Below are positions 35,463-46,951 of a stretch of 64,000 nucleotides of DNA, piece after piece. The stretch is from Ulota crispa. Lineage: Eukaryota; Streptophyta; Bryopsida; Orthotrichales; Orthotrichaceae. The notes under the pieces were generated by a model. It was not told the DNA's origin and ran no database searches. It saw nothing but the letters and a program-made list of their open reading frames with translations. The number at the start of each line of letters is the position of its first letter. Position 1 is the first letter of the stretch. Location: assembly GCA_963920765.1 (NCBI GenBank), contig OY987246.1, forward strand, positions 16,798,868-16,862,867, written 5' to 3'. The translations under genes were made by a program, and so were the position numbers.

Positions 35463-38400
35463 ATGGACAGCAATCTGACGCTGCTACTGGAGGCACTTGC
35501 AGGGAATGGATGCGTGTTGCCCTCGGAGCACCGAGCAGCCCTCGACATCTCCCTCAAAATCAAGAAGCAGGATGCTGGCTTGCAAACCTTGGCCCTCTGG
35601 GGCCGCATTTTCACCACCACTGGCAACGACTACATCCTCGCTGAAGGCTGCGTGAGCGCCAAGCGCGTCGGAAGAAAGCTTACATTCGACACCAAATACT
35701 ACTTCACGTAAAGTCTAACCCTAACCCTAAAATTACCCAGAGAGTCACTACTTCCTCATCTTTGTCTTGCAGTAGGTCATACGGAGCCAATGGTATTTAT
35801 TTATTTCTGTATTTCAGTGATCTTTGATGACAAATTTACTTTGACCGCATTTGTTGATTATGTTCTTGAATTAGGTCATGTGGAAACTTTGTTCGTTCAA
35901 TTTTATTTACTTTGTTCTGCTTTTCACTGATCTTTGATGTCAAATAACTTCACCGCATTTTATGATTATGTTCTAAGCATGATGAGTCCGTGGTGCTTTA
36001 GGAGTTACAAGGATGAGAAAATGGTGTTTGATTAGAGTTTCGACGATAGGTCATACGGAGCCAGTTTTATTTACTCCACATTTTTCTGCATTTCAGTGAT
36101 CTTTGATGACAAATAACTTGACCGCATTTGTTGATTATGTTCTTGAATTAGGTCATATGGAAGCTTTGTTTCGTCCAATTTTACTTAGTTTTTTCTGCTT
36201 CTCACTGATCTTTGATGATAAATAGATCGACTGTATTTGTTAATTATGTTCTAAGCATGAGTCTGTGGTCCTGTAAGAGTTACAAGGATGAGAAAATGGT
36301 GTTTGATTAGGGTTTGGACGACAGGTCTCTTCGTCTTTGCACAACTGAGTCGTTGAAAAGTTGAGGATGATTCAAATAGTTCAGTAATTTGTGGTGAAAT
36401 CCATTGTGTTTTGTGATGGTTGCAGCCAAGATGGTGTGTTGTGGCTGGACCTGCAGTTACCAGAGAACGAGGACAGGTTCCATTTGTGCAGGAGCGCCAA
36501 AGGGCCGTTCACTGGCGACCCTGCCAATGTGCTCCTTGTTATTCCGGATCCAATTGAACCGTCCGAATATGACGAATGTGATGCTCCTGAAACCCTAATT
36601 CATTCTTTGAACGCTACAGAATTGCTCGTGTGCTCCATGATGTCTGGAATCTACTCCCTCTGTCCCTTTAAAAACATCCAAAAAGCTTCCGAGGATTAAT
36701 TGAAGGATTCATTGTGTTTTTAGTCTTTGTGCAAGTGACACATGCATTCTAGAATCAATATACCATCTACCAAATGTATGCAAAATCTCTAGTTTGGATG
36801 TTGCTGTTTAGGCACCCAAATCCCATGCAAAAAGTACCGTATTCATGCATAGTTTGTGAATGCTACCAGCTCCTCATTATTTTAGTCTTTGTCCTAGTGA
36901 TACATGCATTCTAGAATCAACATACCATCTACCAATGTATGCAAAATTCCAGCTTTGATGTTGTAGTTTGGGCACCCAAATTCCATTCAAAAAGTACCGT
37001 ATTTGTATATGTTGCCAGCTCATTATTATTGATGATTTAAAGATTAGTAGCAACAATGATACCTCATGTGGGTAAAACCAAGCTTGCTAAGAGAAGGAGA
37101 GGAATGCTCTCTAATTGCTTAACTTACCCCATGAGATCATTGAACATGGAAAATGCTTTCTCAGCGATTGACGTCAGCAAAAGGGAGCTTTTTAGTGGTA
37201 CAAGAAATGGGTCTGATTTGGAGCTTTTTAGAGGGACAGAGGGAGTAGGTTTTTGCAGTTAGGTTACACAGAAAGATATGGATAATGGATAATTTACTGG
37301 TGAGTTTAATGGTGCTTGCTGCCAGTTGTCGAGCCGGCGTTGGAGGGAAACAAGTCCGGGTCATCTGCAACGGACGAGAAAACAGGATCTGAGGACGAGG
37401 AGAAAGCGGAAACTACTGAAACTGAAGGTGAAGACGGGGAGACGTCCGAGGACCCTCCTGGTGAACCTGAAGAAGCAAAGGTAGTTTAATACACTTTCAG
37501 ACGTCCCATCTTGTCAAGTTTTTTTGTCCTAAAGTTGGGAAATGTTATACCGTGAGCCTAGATTTTATTGTTAGAGCATCCTCTATTGGGCAGGTATATA
37601 CAGGTATACAGACTTTGTAACAGCACTCACGGTGGGTCTTAGCCTTAGAACTGCAAATTAACGCACTCTGCAAGTGGGACTTGATCTTAAAGTGGACAGC
37701 AAAACCTAGCCCACACGTTGTAGTTTGAGCGGCTCTCAAGAGTTCTTCAAATTGCTCTTTATACTGCTTTCAAAGAAACAATGACTACTTTGCAAGTCAA
37801 AAATAGAGATCTTGTCAAAAAAGCCAAACAAAGCTTGACAAAATCAAAGTTCACAACTCTCGCTACCAATGTGCATTGTGTTGGAGGAGCCGGTGTGTCG
37901 TTTGCATTGGTCCAAGCCTTGCGACAAAGCTCAATAATAGCAAGTGCAAGTTCTAGATTGAAGATGCCCTTAAAATACTAAATTTCACCTATAACCGTGT
38001 ACATATGGTCCTATAATTGTGTATTTTAAATTTTATCTCTTAAGAAACACTTGCAATTTATTTTAGTTTTCCCATTGATTGTGAACTCAAAATTGGTTCC
38101 AACTCACAAAATCTTGACTCATTGCTCATGGGCTCATCATTTTATACTCACAAAATAGTGTTAGTCCCCCTAAAGTTACAGGATGTATGTAAATCGCTTT
38201 CAATGTCTTTGTCTAGGTTATCGAAGATGAGGAAGTTGCTGAAGGCGAGGGAGAAGGTGAAAAGGGTGAAGGTGAAGAGATTCCTGCCGGCATTGAGCTT
38301 CCCGAGGTAGTTAACATTTCACACATTTCACAGCAAAATTGTCTGCTCGAAGTATTTTTTGTAGCATTTTTGCAGCATTTTTGTAGGGAAGTTTATAAAC

Positions 38401-40244
38401 AAAGGCATGGAATTGTACAATAGTTACAAATAGGATCATAGTTCGAAAGTACTTTCAAATAGGGGCACTTTCAATGAGTAATGTTGTTACCCTTTGTTCA
38501 TGCCCTTTGTTCATGATATTGTTTCTACTCTTTGTTCATGATGTTGTTTCTACTTTTTCTTTATTGTGTGCCATTGATCACCAAAACCTTCCCACTTAGG
38601 GTATCCTTCCATGTGAGCCCGGTGGCCGGTGAAGTCAAATTTAGCTCACCGATAATTGGTCAGATGGGAGTTCTAGTTTTTTGGAACTCCCATCCGACCA
38701 ATTATTGGTGAATTAAATTTAACTTCACCGGCCACTAGGCTCACATGCAAGGATACCCTGTTTTTTCTAACCTTTGGTTGCTCATTATCAAACCTTTGAA
38801 ATCCTTTAGAACTCTTCAAACAACAGCGCCATTCACATTTGTGGGTGTTGTGTCCCTTCTTGCCCCCACTTTGAACAGCACTTGATACTTCGACTACACT
38901 TTCTCTGCAACTCCAAAGGTTTGTCTCCTGCCTTATCAAAAAAATTTGGTTAGCGGCAATGTTGTGATTATGCTCCCATTTACAATTGCTTTTAAATTTT
39001 GCATCTATTTATAACTTCTTTTAAAGTTTACGTCCTTTATTTTTATCCCCACTTTCCTTTCCACACAATAATGAGTGAGCTTGTGTGATGCAGCTTGAGA
39101 GATTGGCAGGGTTAATGAAATGGATAGACGACGAGTGTGGTGTGGTCCCATTCAACGCTTTAGTTCTTACACCAACTGATGTGCTCATCAAAAACTCTGC
39201 CTTCACAGGTTTAAATTGGTACCCTTAATTCCTCCATTTGGTGTTTTCCGAATTGCTTTATCTTTATCATATACTAAAAACGAATCTGTTGTTGTTGTTG
39301 TTGTTTGTGAAGTGCAGGTCCAAAATTTATTGATGAGCTGGATTCGTACTGTCATCTCTTCACTGGCTACATGACTGCACCGCTCTCCAAAGACCTCCCT
39401 GGTAAAATCCTCACTGGAAATAGAGCTCGAATGAGCACCGCATGTAAATGACATTTAAAAACAATTATGAACTTCTAAGAGTGCCAGCGTCGATGAATGT
39501 CTTCAATCACTTATTGTAGGAGCTATTTCAAAATAGATGAAGTTACATCCAAGTATGTCTAAAAAAAATTCTACTCTTCAACTATGCAACTCAATGATTG
39601 GGAAGAATCGGAAAAGACAACTGAAATTTAAAACTATCGGAAGAAAAGAACTAACTAGATTTTTTAAAAAAATCTTATTATAGTATGTTATACTATAAGT
39701 ACAGGAAGCATCTAGTGTGCATGCCTTGGAAAATCCACTTGAAATTGGGAAATACCAATAAATCTACCCGGTGAAGCTGAAATATCTCCCAAACGCTAAT
39801 TACAACTAGCCTGATCATTGGGTACTTCATGATTATTGTGCAAGACTCTAAATTTGTTCATTTAGAGATGGAGGAAGGAGAAAAATTGCAGTTTTTTTTT
39901 TTTTTTTTTTTTTTTCTGGAATCTTCTAGATCTTGTTTCTAGAATCTTCTTAGGCCATAATATATTTTGTCTCAAAAGCTCCAAATGTACATGGCTTCAT
40001 CCCCAATGGACTCGTAGGGGGTCAAGGTTGTTTAAGTGGAATTTTTTATGTTCATTTATTGCTTTGATGCTTGTTTCCAGGATCATGGAGTATCTACTCA
40101 ATTCCATTGCAAAATGACGTGGTAGTGCGAAGCCTTGTGTGGCCTGGATACTTCTTGTATTACTCCGCCACCAACCATGACTTTGGGTCGGTGTACTTTG
40201 GATTTGGCGAGAAGAACAAGGATATTGCTTTTGGAGTGCCATGA
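35463..40244 (+). CDS. RSPH9: Radial spoke head protein 9 homologue (axonemal)
   Basis: Exons: 35463-35707, 36426-36577, 37326-37480, 38217-38306, 39094-39208, 39318-39401 and 40081-40244, giving 334 aa. The end of exon 2 is the only uncertain junction; the chosen donor T/GTGATG keeps frame with the strong CCAG acceptor. RSPH9 belongs to the radial spoke head, which signals to dynein arms in motile cilia. Recognisable blocks are MDSNLTLLLEALAGNGCVLP (1-20), LWGRIF, KGPFTGDP and CGVVPFNALVLTP. The C-terminus has GSWSIYSIPLQNDVVVRSLVWPG followed by GFGEKNKDIAF, matching the family's tail. A highly acidic Glu/Gly-rich insert (about 134-214) makes it longer than the animal protein of roughly 276 aa. 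In a plant this implies flagellated sperm, so expression is expected in antheridia. Introns hold a tandem duplication, a Stowaway-like element and a hairpin element. An AATAAA lies at 40387-40392. Confidence 0.9.
35715..35732. repeat. Short telomere-like motif in RSPH9 intron 1
   Basis: CTAACCCTAACCCTAAAA starts 8 bp after the exon 1 donor. It resembles plant telo-box motifs, which are often found near the 5' ends of genes. Two units are too few to suggest a former telomere. Confidence 0.5.
35774..36325 (+). repeat. Tandem duplication in RSPH9 intron 1, period 275 bp
   Basis: AGGTCATACGGAGCCA starts at 35774 and again at 36049, and the rest of the unit follows in order ('CAGTGATCTTTGATGACAAA', 'GAGAAAATGGTGTTTGATTA'). 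Each unit contains a weaker internal duplication marked by AGGTCAT(G/A)TGGAA. It fills most of the intron. Confidence 0.85.
36654..37245 (-). mobile_element. Stowaway-like element, copy 2, in RSPH9 intron 2
   Basis: TA at 36652-36653 and 37246-37247. The left end is CTCCCTCTGTCCCTTTAAAA and the right end reads back CTCCCTCTGTCCCTCTAAAA. The interior is the inverse of the copy at 31955, with the same doubled internal block. At 592 bp it takes up most of the intron and starts 76 bp after the proposed exon 2 donor. Confidence 0.85.
38598..38759. mobile_element. Hairpin element in RSPH9 intron 4
   Basis: A 162-bp near-perfect palindrome. The left arm AGGGTATCCTTCCATGTGAG pairs with the right arm, reading back AGGGTATCCTTGCATGTGAG. 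The arms meet at GGAGTTCTAGTTTTTTGGAACTCC. Target duplication is unclear. Confidence 0.75.
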
Positions 40245-42371
40245 CGTCTTGAATAAGTGTCCAAGTATGCAGCTGACTGTTGTTCCCCATTGTTACACTA
40301 CCCTTAATTCATTTTTTGTTGGAATTTAGTTAGCAATGAAAAACTATTTCAACACATGAACACATGTATTTTTTGGACATTGTATAAATAAATTACTAGT
40401 TTTTAATACTGTTGTCAAGGATTAGGAGGAAGAATTGCCATGCCATACAATAAAAAGTGGACCAGTGAGAATGGCCAATGGATTTTGAAAGTTAAGGATA
40501 TAAAATTGGTGAGAGTTTGGAAGGACCAAAACACAACTAGATTTTAATAAAAAGGATAAAAAATAGCAAATATTCTAGCTTCTTGAGCTCCAAATCTAGG
40601 TTAATATTGCCAGTCTCCTTCAATATATTCGGGTATCTGTAGGTTGAATGAAAAGTTACTTAATGTGGATATCCACATCCACTAGAAAAAATCTTGCAAT
40701 AAACGACTAGTTGACGACAACTGCAAATGTCCTAAACAATTGTAATTGAGTCATTGTGTAGTTGTTTAGGACATTTGCAATCGTTTTGAACCAATTGTTT
40801 AGGACAATTTTTTCTTCTAGTGATCCTACTTGAGATTTGGCAGCAGTATAGAGCTATGAGTGGAGTCGCTGGTATGGATCTCCTATAACATAGTTGGACA
40901 TTTACAAATTGCATTAAATATCTATTTTGGTACATATGCAAAGCTCACTTGAGGTTTGGAAAATTATGGAACTATGAGTTGAGCCAGTGGCATGGGCTTG
41001 AGCCAACATCAACCAAGATGGAAAGTTCAATCTTAGATGAATTTGAAGGATCCTGGTTCTATTTGTGACAAATTATATAAAGAATTGTGGTATTGCGTTG
41101 AGCTAGCAACATACAATCTTCAATTTTGGATGAGTGGGAAGGACCCTAAGCCTCTGACTAGCTATGTGTAGATTAATCAAATCAATTCTTGCCAAGGATG
41201 CAATGAAAATGAACACTTCACACTCCCAATAGCAAAGCTTTGATTACACAAGGTTGAAACCGTCACTCAGTTTAGTTTGAAGGGAATGACCCGTACACTG
41301 ATGATTTTTAAGGACTATAAGTAGAAGATTTTGGAGAAAGGAAGTTGAAACCAGAGACAACTGAGCAAAATCTTTGCACATTCGTGTAAGAGGAGAATGA
41401 ATGAATGAAAATAGCCTTTTTAGATGGGTATCTGTGCATAAACATGTTTGGCCCAAGTGTAAAGACATATATACAGTAATGAGCCTCTCAAAGAAAGAAT
41501 GGTACTGAAATCATGTCAGGATTGACTTATCTCATGTAACGAAGAAGCCTTTGCGTGACATGGCACTCTGTCAACTCTAATAGCCATCACCCGGGTGAAC
41601 TCATGGTAACTTAGATGTCATTAAAATCTACACTTCATCCTTGTTCCCCATGCATTTATATCCAATTCGCTTGGCAAAAAGTGGAGAGTTTGGTGGCAGT
41701 TTCCCACTGCATCTTCATGCAAACTTTATTGTGACTCTCGTTCTTTGGGGGAGCCCCGTTGCTTATTTGTCATCTCTGATAGTGCTCGATGAACTGAATT
41801 TCAGCCAATTTGCATAGAAAAACGTTCGTTGGAGAGATTGATGGTAGTCACGTCTCGCATTCTTCATCTCCAATGTGAAAGAGCTAACTAGAAACTCTAA
41901 AAAAGCCGCTCTTCTTCAAAGCTCTATGAATTGGTGTTCAACTTGTTTTTTTTGAAAGAGTGTAGGTCTCTAAGGGTGTATCTTCATAAGTAGCAGGGTT
42001 GTTACTTCGGGCGACTTTAGGCTGTCGGACAGCCACATGCGGACCGCCCAAAAAGACCAGACTGACGGACTTGTCTGCCCACTAGTGTTTTTTAGGACGT
42101 TTTTAGGGTTTTTGACCTAAAAATGGAAGAATCAAATTTTTATTTTTGTTATATGATATGACTTTGAAACCACGTTTTGACTTCATGTTGGCAACAATGA
42201 ATGTCACCATGTACAAAGTAATTTTTTTTATCATTTTGTACCATTTTTTAAAGTCACCTATGAGTTGACTTCATCACACTAACCAAGACCTCAATTGGGT
42301 ACTTTGGGCGTACAAGCAAGCATACAGACGGACGGTTCAATGTGACAACCATGGAATGCACAACGTTGGTG
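40245..42371. other. Intergenic between RSPH9 and the GRAS gene (tail to tail)
   Basis: No gene recognised. A CACTA-like MITE lies at 40680-40822. 40820-41110 has loosely repeated blocks ('CTATGAGT-GAG-C-G-GGTATGG'). 41998-42350 may be another element with GGTTGT(T/C)AC ends. Both neighbouring genes end here. Confidence 0.5.
40680..40822. mobile_element. CACTA-like MITE (143 bp) with 3-bp TSD
   Basis: The left end CACTAGAAAAAATC and the right end, reading back CACTAGAAGAAAAAATTG, are inverted repeats. ATC is duplicated on both sides (40677-40679 and 40823-40825). CACTA ends and a 3-bp duplication are the hallmarks of En/Spm elements. The inside folds on 'GTCCTAAACAA'. Confidence 0.7.
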
Positions 42372-45259
42372 TTAAAGAGGCAAATGATCGACAGGTACCC
42401 AGGCCGTAGCAAAACTGACCGTGTGACCCTTCCAATTTAATCCCAAGACCTCCTCGTCTTCGTCTTTCCGGAGGCCCCAGCAGCCCGAATGCTCCCCGAG
42501 CATAAGCTTGTTGTCTGCCACCACTTCGTCACTGAACGCCACCATCTCAAACCTGGCGCCATTTTCAATACGTTGGCACTTTTTTCTGTTAAAACAGCAA
42601 CGATTTGTACAGCTGCAGAGCATTATTTAGCAATGTTTACCAAAGGCAATGTACTCGCATGGATGAACAAAACATTTGTAGAAACTGGAATCTCGACTTG
42701 ACATGACGTTGTTAAGCAAGTCCTGACATTCCCCACAGTATATGGCTAGAGGTTATTGGCACAATATTCTGGAGGTGTCAGCCTCCTAAACTATATGTCT
42801 CAAGTACATTGCTCACAAAAGATATCTAACGTACGTAGGTTAATAAATTTGTGAGTACAAAACTGGAACCTAGAATTAACGTAACATTATAAAGCATATC
42901 GAAACGCTTTCCGTGGTGAAGGTTAGAGGGAAAATTCAATCAATATCTGTCAGACCTTTAGCAAAGATTCTGGCACTCCAGAACATTTTATTAAGCAAGT
43001 TGAAAAATTTCTCCCAGTGACTCGGGGCTAAGCTTAGAGGCAAAAAAAATTGTTGTTATACACTCTAAACCTTAGGCAAATAGATCTGTAAGCAACATCT
43101 GTTTCACGTACAGTGTTAACCAAAGACATCCCATCTGCATATATGAGTAATGTCATGAAAGCTAGTGTTTTAAAAAGAAAACACACTGTAAAGATATCAA
43201 AATTTTAATCATGCAGTTGGACAAATTGCCAAACAAGTGAATACTGCATTACCTGGCTCGCCGCATGCGCTGCACCCACAGGTCCTTCGTCTCCACACGC
43301 TCACTCCGGTGCCGCCCCTCACATGCGACCACATTCTCAATCTTAGAGGCCACTTCGTCTTCATACAACTGCCTTTGGTAGCTTTCCGTGGGCAAAAGCG
43401 TATGCAGCGCATCAAACGGAATCCAAAGGTAATTAAATGCCGCTCTGAGCCTGGGCATCATCTTAGGCAACGTCAGATTCGCATCCTCCTCGAAGAGTGT
43501 CACAATGGCCGGGTTCAGGTTCCTTATAAACCTCAGAACTTGGTCTCTGGGACTCGACGACGACGCCACCTGCTGCGAATGGATTTTCACAAACACCTCA
43601 TGTCAAGATGCAGCAAAAAGATGTCCAAAACATTGGCACATGTAAACAAACCAGTTGAAGTACTTGTGCAAAAATCAGCACTGGTCACCTGCTCTCCGTC
43701 GCATTCCTCATAGACGTAATGTAATCTCAGCAGGCAGTTCACCGCAAGAGCCTCATCGTCTCGTAGGCTTATCTTTGAAATGTCGAGATTCTCCACATCT
43801 TCTACGAGCAACTCATACTCGAAGGGAACGCTCTTGGATCGTGCAAACTTTGCCAGGCGGAGAAGAAGCTCATCGTATGAAACATCTAGCAATGGTGGAA
43901 TTGGGGACTTAGAAACGCAGACTGTGAGGTGAACCTGTAGTCATGGACACAACGCAAAACCTATTAAAAAGAAAGTTGGCACATCCTGAGATTCAAAAAA
44001 GAGACAATTCTGAAGGCGAAGACCACTTATTCTAAGCTTGAGCTCTTGTCCAAGCTCCAACACATTTGCATCCCAGTTTGAAGCCTTAACGTGGCCGTTG
44101 ATACCTGCGGAGGACCATCACTTCGTTCAGCCAGGGCTTCAATGAGTGTGGGCCACTGCATGCAGTGACTGACATTGAAATCCAGTATATGCACCTTCTC
44201 CTTCCCTGCAAAAGCGTCAAGCATGGCTCCATTGGCAGCAATGAACCCAAATCGGTACCACGGCATGATGTCGATGTAATTGGTGAGCTCCAGCGTCGTC
44301 TTCAGCTTGTGGCTCCTCAGGAGACACCCCCCGGAATCGCTCAGCAAGTGAGGAACAAATTTGGAGGACCTCAAAAGCAACGCTCGCAGAAAGTATGCCA
44401 GCAAACGCTGGTTGGGGTCGCCATCCACGGCAGCGATATTGTTGATCACGAAGATGGTCTGCTGTGCTTGCGTGATGTCGCGGTTTTCTAGAGCGGCAGC
44501 GCATTGAACCAGCAGCTGCTCCATGATGTGCAACTCCCTGGTACCCATGACCGTGCTGCCGCCTCGTCCTCCTCGCACTCCTATGGCCTTACCCTTCTCC
44601 ATCCACGGCACAGTTCTACTTTCCGCGATGAAACTCGGAAGCGCCGTGGTTTGAGGGTACTCATCCTTAATATCCGTCCTCATCGCGGACCGCCTTTTTT
44701 TCTCAGCTGGAGGGCTGACCTCCAAGTCTACATTGCAGCCGCTACTGCTCCCAGTTTTCATACAAGTTTGCCTCAGAGCTTGCATGTCCAAGAATTTCGA
44801 TGCCGTCATCCTGGGGAGTACGGAATGATCTGATTCACTCGGCTGAGATTTCCCCACGTTGAGAGCAGTTGTGCCCACGGCACTAGAGAACGGAAAGAAA
44901 GGTACGTTGTTGTAAACATTCTCCACTGGCAGAAAATTGGTGTCTGTTGTAGTGATACCACCACCTCCACCACTACCGTGGTTCTGCAATAAACGTGTTT
45001 TCTGCCTGTGATCGACAGAGATTTGAATCTTACCTGAAGGAACGTGGCTCCATAGATTAGATTGTGACCCAAATCCATCGAATTCTGCGTACTCCAAGTC
45101 CAGCTGAGCGTCCAATATGTGATCGTGAAAAGCTGAGTTAGCCAACTGCGGCTCGGCGTCGGGACCCGTGGCCGAGAAACCTGTGCTGATCTCTTGTTGA
45201 TCTCGACTTGACGCAGTTGAATCGATGGTGTCAGAATACAGCCCGTTCCCTTGCTCCAT
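42372..45259 (-). CDS. SCL32: GRAS-family transcription regulator, SCL32-like
   Basis: Exons in transcript order: 44105-45259, 43689-43934, 43253-43569 and 42372-42552; in frame to 632 aa. Residues 1-240 are low-complexity, with a Gly run (96-101) and a basic cluster EKKRRS (186-191) that may be a nuclear signal. The GRAS domain follows: leucine heptad region MEQLLVQCAAALENRD (246-261), a VHIID-type motif VHILDFNVSHCMQWPTLIEA (356-375), and a region corresponding to LHR II/PFYRE (about 400-470). It ends with the SAW region, WGLRKDEDEEVLGLNWKGH and VSFATAWVP (about 602-625). The HCMQWPTLIEALAERSDGPP stretch is characteristic of the SCL32/SHORT-ROOT-related branch; exact orthology is not proved. 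GRAS proteins act in the nucleus, usually through partner transcription factors. The start codon follows an AT-rich leader that may contain a 68-codon upstream frame (45390-45596). Confidence 0.88.
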
Positions 45260-46951
45260 ATATGTAGAAGCCGGCGTGGAGGTGAGAATCGAAGTCGCCT
45301 CTGCTTAACCCCTCTTTAACAGGATAAATTGCCTGGGCTTCAATCTCAGGAAGCATCCATAGCCACGATTGAATGTGAAAACTAAACTCTCAGGCGATGC
45401 AATCCACAGCTCTTAAATGCGCGTTGCCTTGATTTGCATGTATCTGGCCAGAATTAGTACTGTAAGCAAACCCTACTGCGTCTCTGCTCACTACATTCAC
45501 CTCCGTTTGATGCGTCTTCCTCCACCTCGACGCCATCCTTCTGTTAGAGGCCATACTTTGAGCAGATGCGGCAAAATGTAGCAAAGCTTCTACCAAACAA
45601 AAATGATAACAGCATCGAATATGAATATTTTTGAAACACGAAGACTTGTCATGACCGTTCCAGTCACTTTTAACGAAATCTCATTAAATAAGACCTCTAC
45701 ACAGGAAAAAAACTAAGACATGCATGATCTTCTTCTCTGATCTCGTTAATATTTCGTCTTCCAGTGAGGCTAACGCAACAAGCTCGGTGTACCAAAGCGA
45801 GTTAACAACAAAGGTTATTCAAAAAAATTGAAAAATTAATTGGAGAGAGTATTATACGCACCGTGGATGCATGAATCCAGCGAGCTTGAAGAAGCCCCAG
45901 AATAATTCAGTGCCCGGATTTGGCAAGGCGAAGACTCCAAGGCAGGTTCAATTCGCCGACAGAGCAGATGCTTGAGCGAACAGTGTCAATTAGAATAGGA
46001 CAACTAGTTCACAGCAATTCCTCCGGCCATAAATTTGCCATCACAAAGAGAATTCTCCGCGTCGCATTGCGGGAGTCTGCAGTTCCATTAATCATTGGAA
46101 TGAGTAGGAAGGTTTTGCTGAAACAGAATTAAGCACAAGTTTTTAAGACAAGCCTGATAGCAATTAAACAATCCTTAAAGAAGCTAGGAATTATCAGCGC
46201 TCAAATACAGGAATTAGCCGATCTAGATCGAGGCCTCTAATTTGAAATTACTAGTTCAATTCATGTCGCCGGGTCGATCTCACTTGGAAAGCACAGTCCT
46301 CCAAAGTTCTCAAACTTCCAAGATGAAATGACAAAAATTAGTCGCCTAAGGAAAAATTTCCAACCACTTCCAATATCTGACGAAGTCTACTCCAAAGTTT
46401 GAATCCTTAAAAGCCAGGAGGCAGAATCAAGGTGCAAAAGCCGGGCCATAGAGTTCCTTGAGAAGGTGACCAGTGTGTTCCACTACAAAGGCAGTTTCCA
46501 AACAGGCTAATGCTGCAACATTTTCCTAAGGAACGTAGCCGCAAGCACAAGCTGATCAACACTCATGCAAATTGCATTAGATATTGGAGAAACAACGACG
46601 TGTTTCCCAGTAGAGCAACCTAGCTAGGGCTTGTAAAAGAGTACTAACATTCGAGTCAGTTGGTTGAATGCCAAACCACATGCTGGAGGAGACGTCCTTC
46701 AGGCCGGTACCAGTACTACAAACTCGTAGGTAGTACCCGCCAGCGTATTATTTTTGGATTTTCGCTAGTAGATTATTCGCCAAGAAAATTTACGCTGGTA
46801 CCAGCTGTTCCACATGCCATAACGCCTGCAGTGCTCGCAATCACAAATTCTCGTGTATCACCGAGGACGAAGTACCTCAAGCATAATTATCTCATGATAG
46901 GATAGCTGTACAAGTGGTTGCACACGCCATTCACGGAAACATCACTCCGGT
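45260..46951. other. Upstream region of the GRAS gene
   Basis: No gene recognised. It should contain the GRAS promoter and leader. A 68-codon minus-strand frame (45390-45596) stops 130 bp before the start codon and could be an upstream ORF if transcription begins far enough upstream. Otherwise there are only short unsupported frames. Confidence 0.5.

Noticed and set aside
35715..35732. Interstitial telomere
   Set aside because: Only two imperfect CCCTAA units; better read as a telo-box-like motif in a gene's 5' region.
44165..44833. Plus-strand frames opposite the GRAS gene
   Set aside because: Antisense shadows of GRAS exon 1, with no domain of their own.
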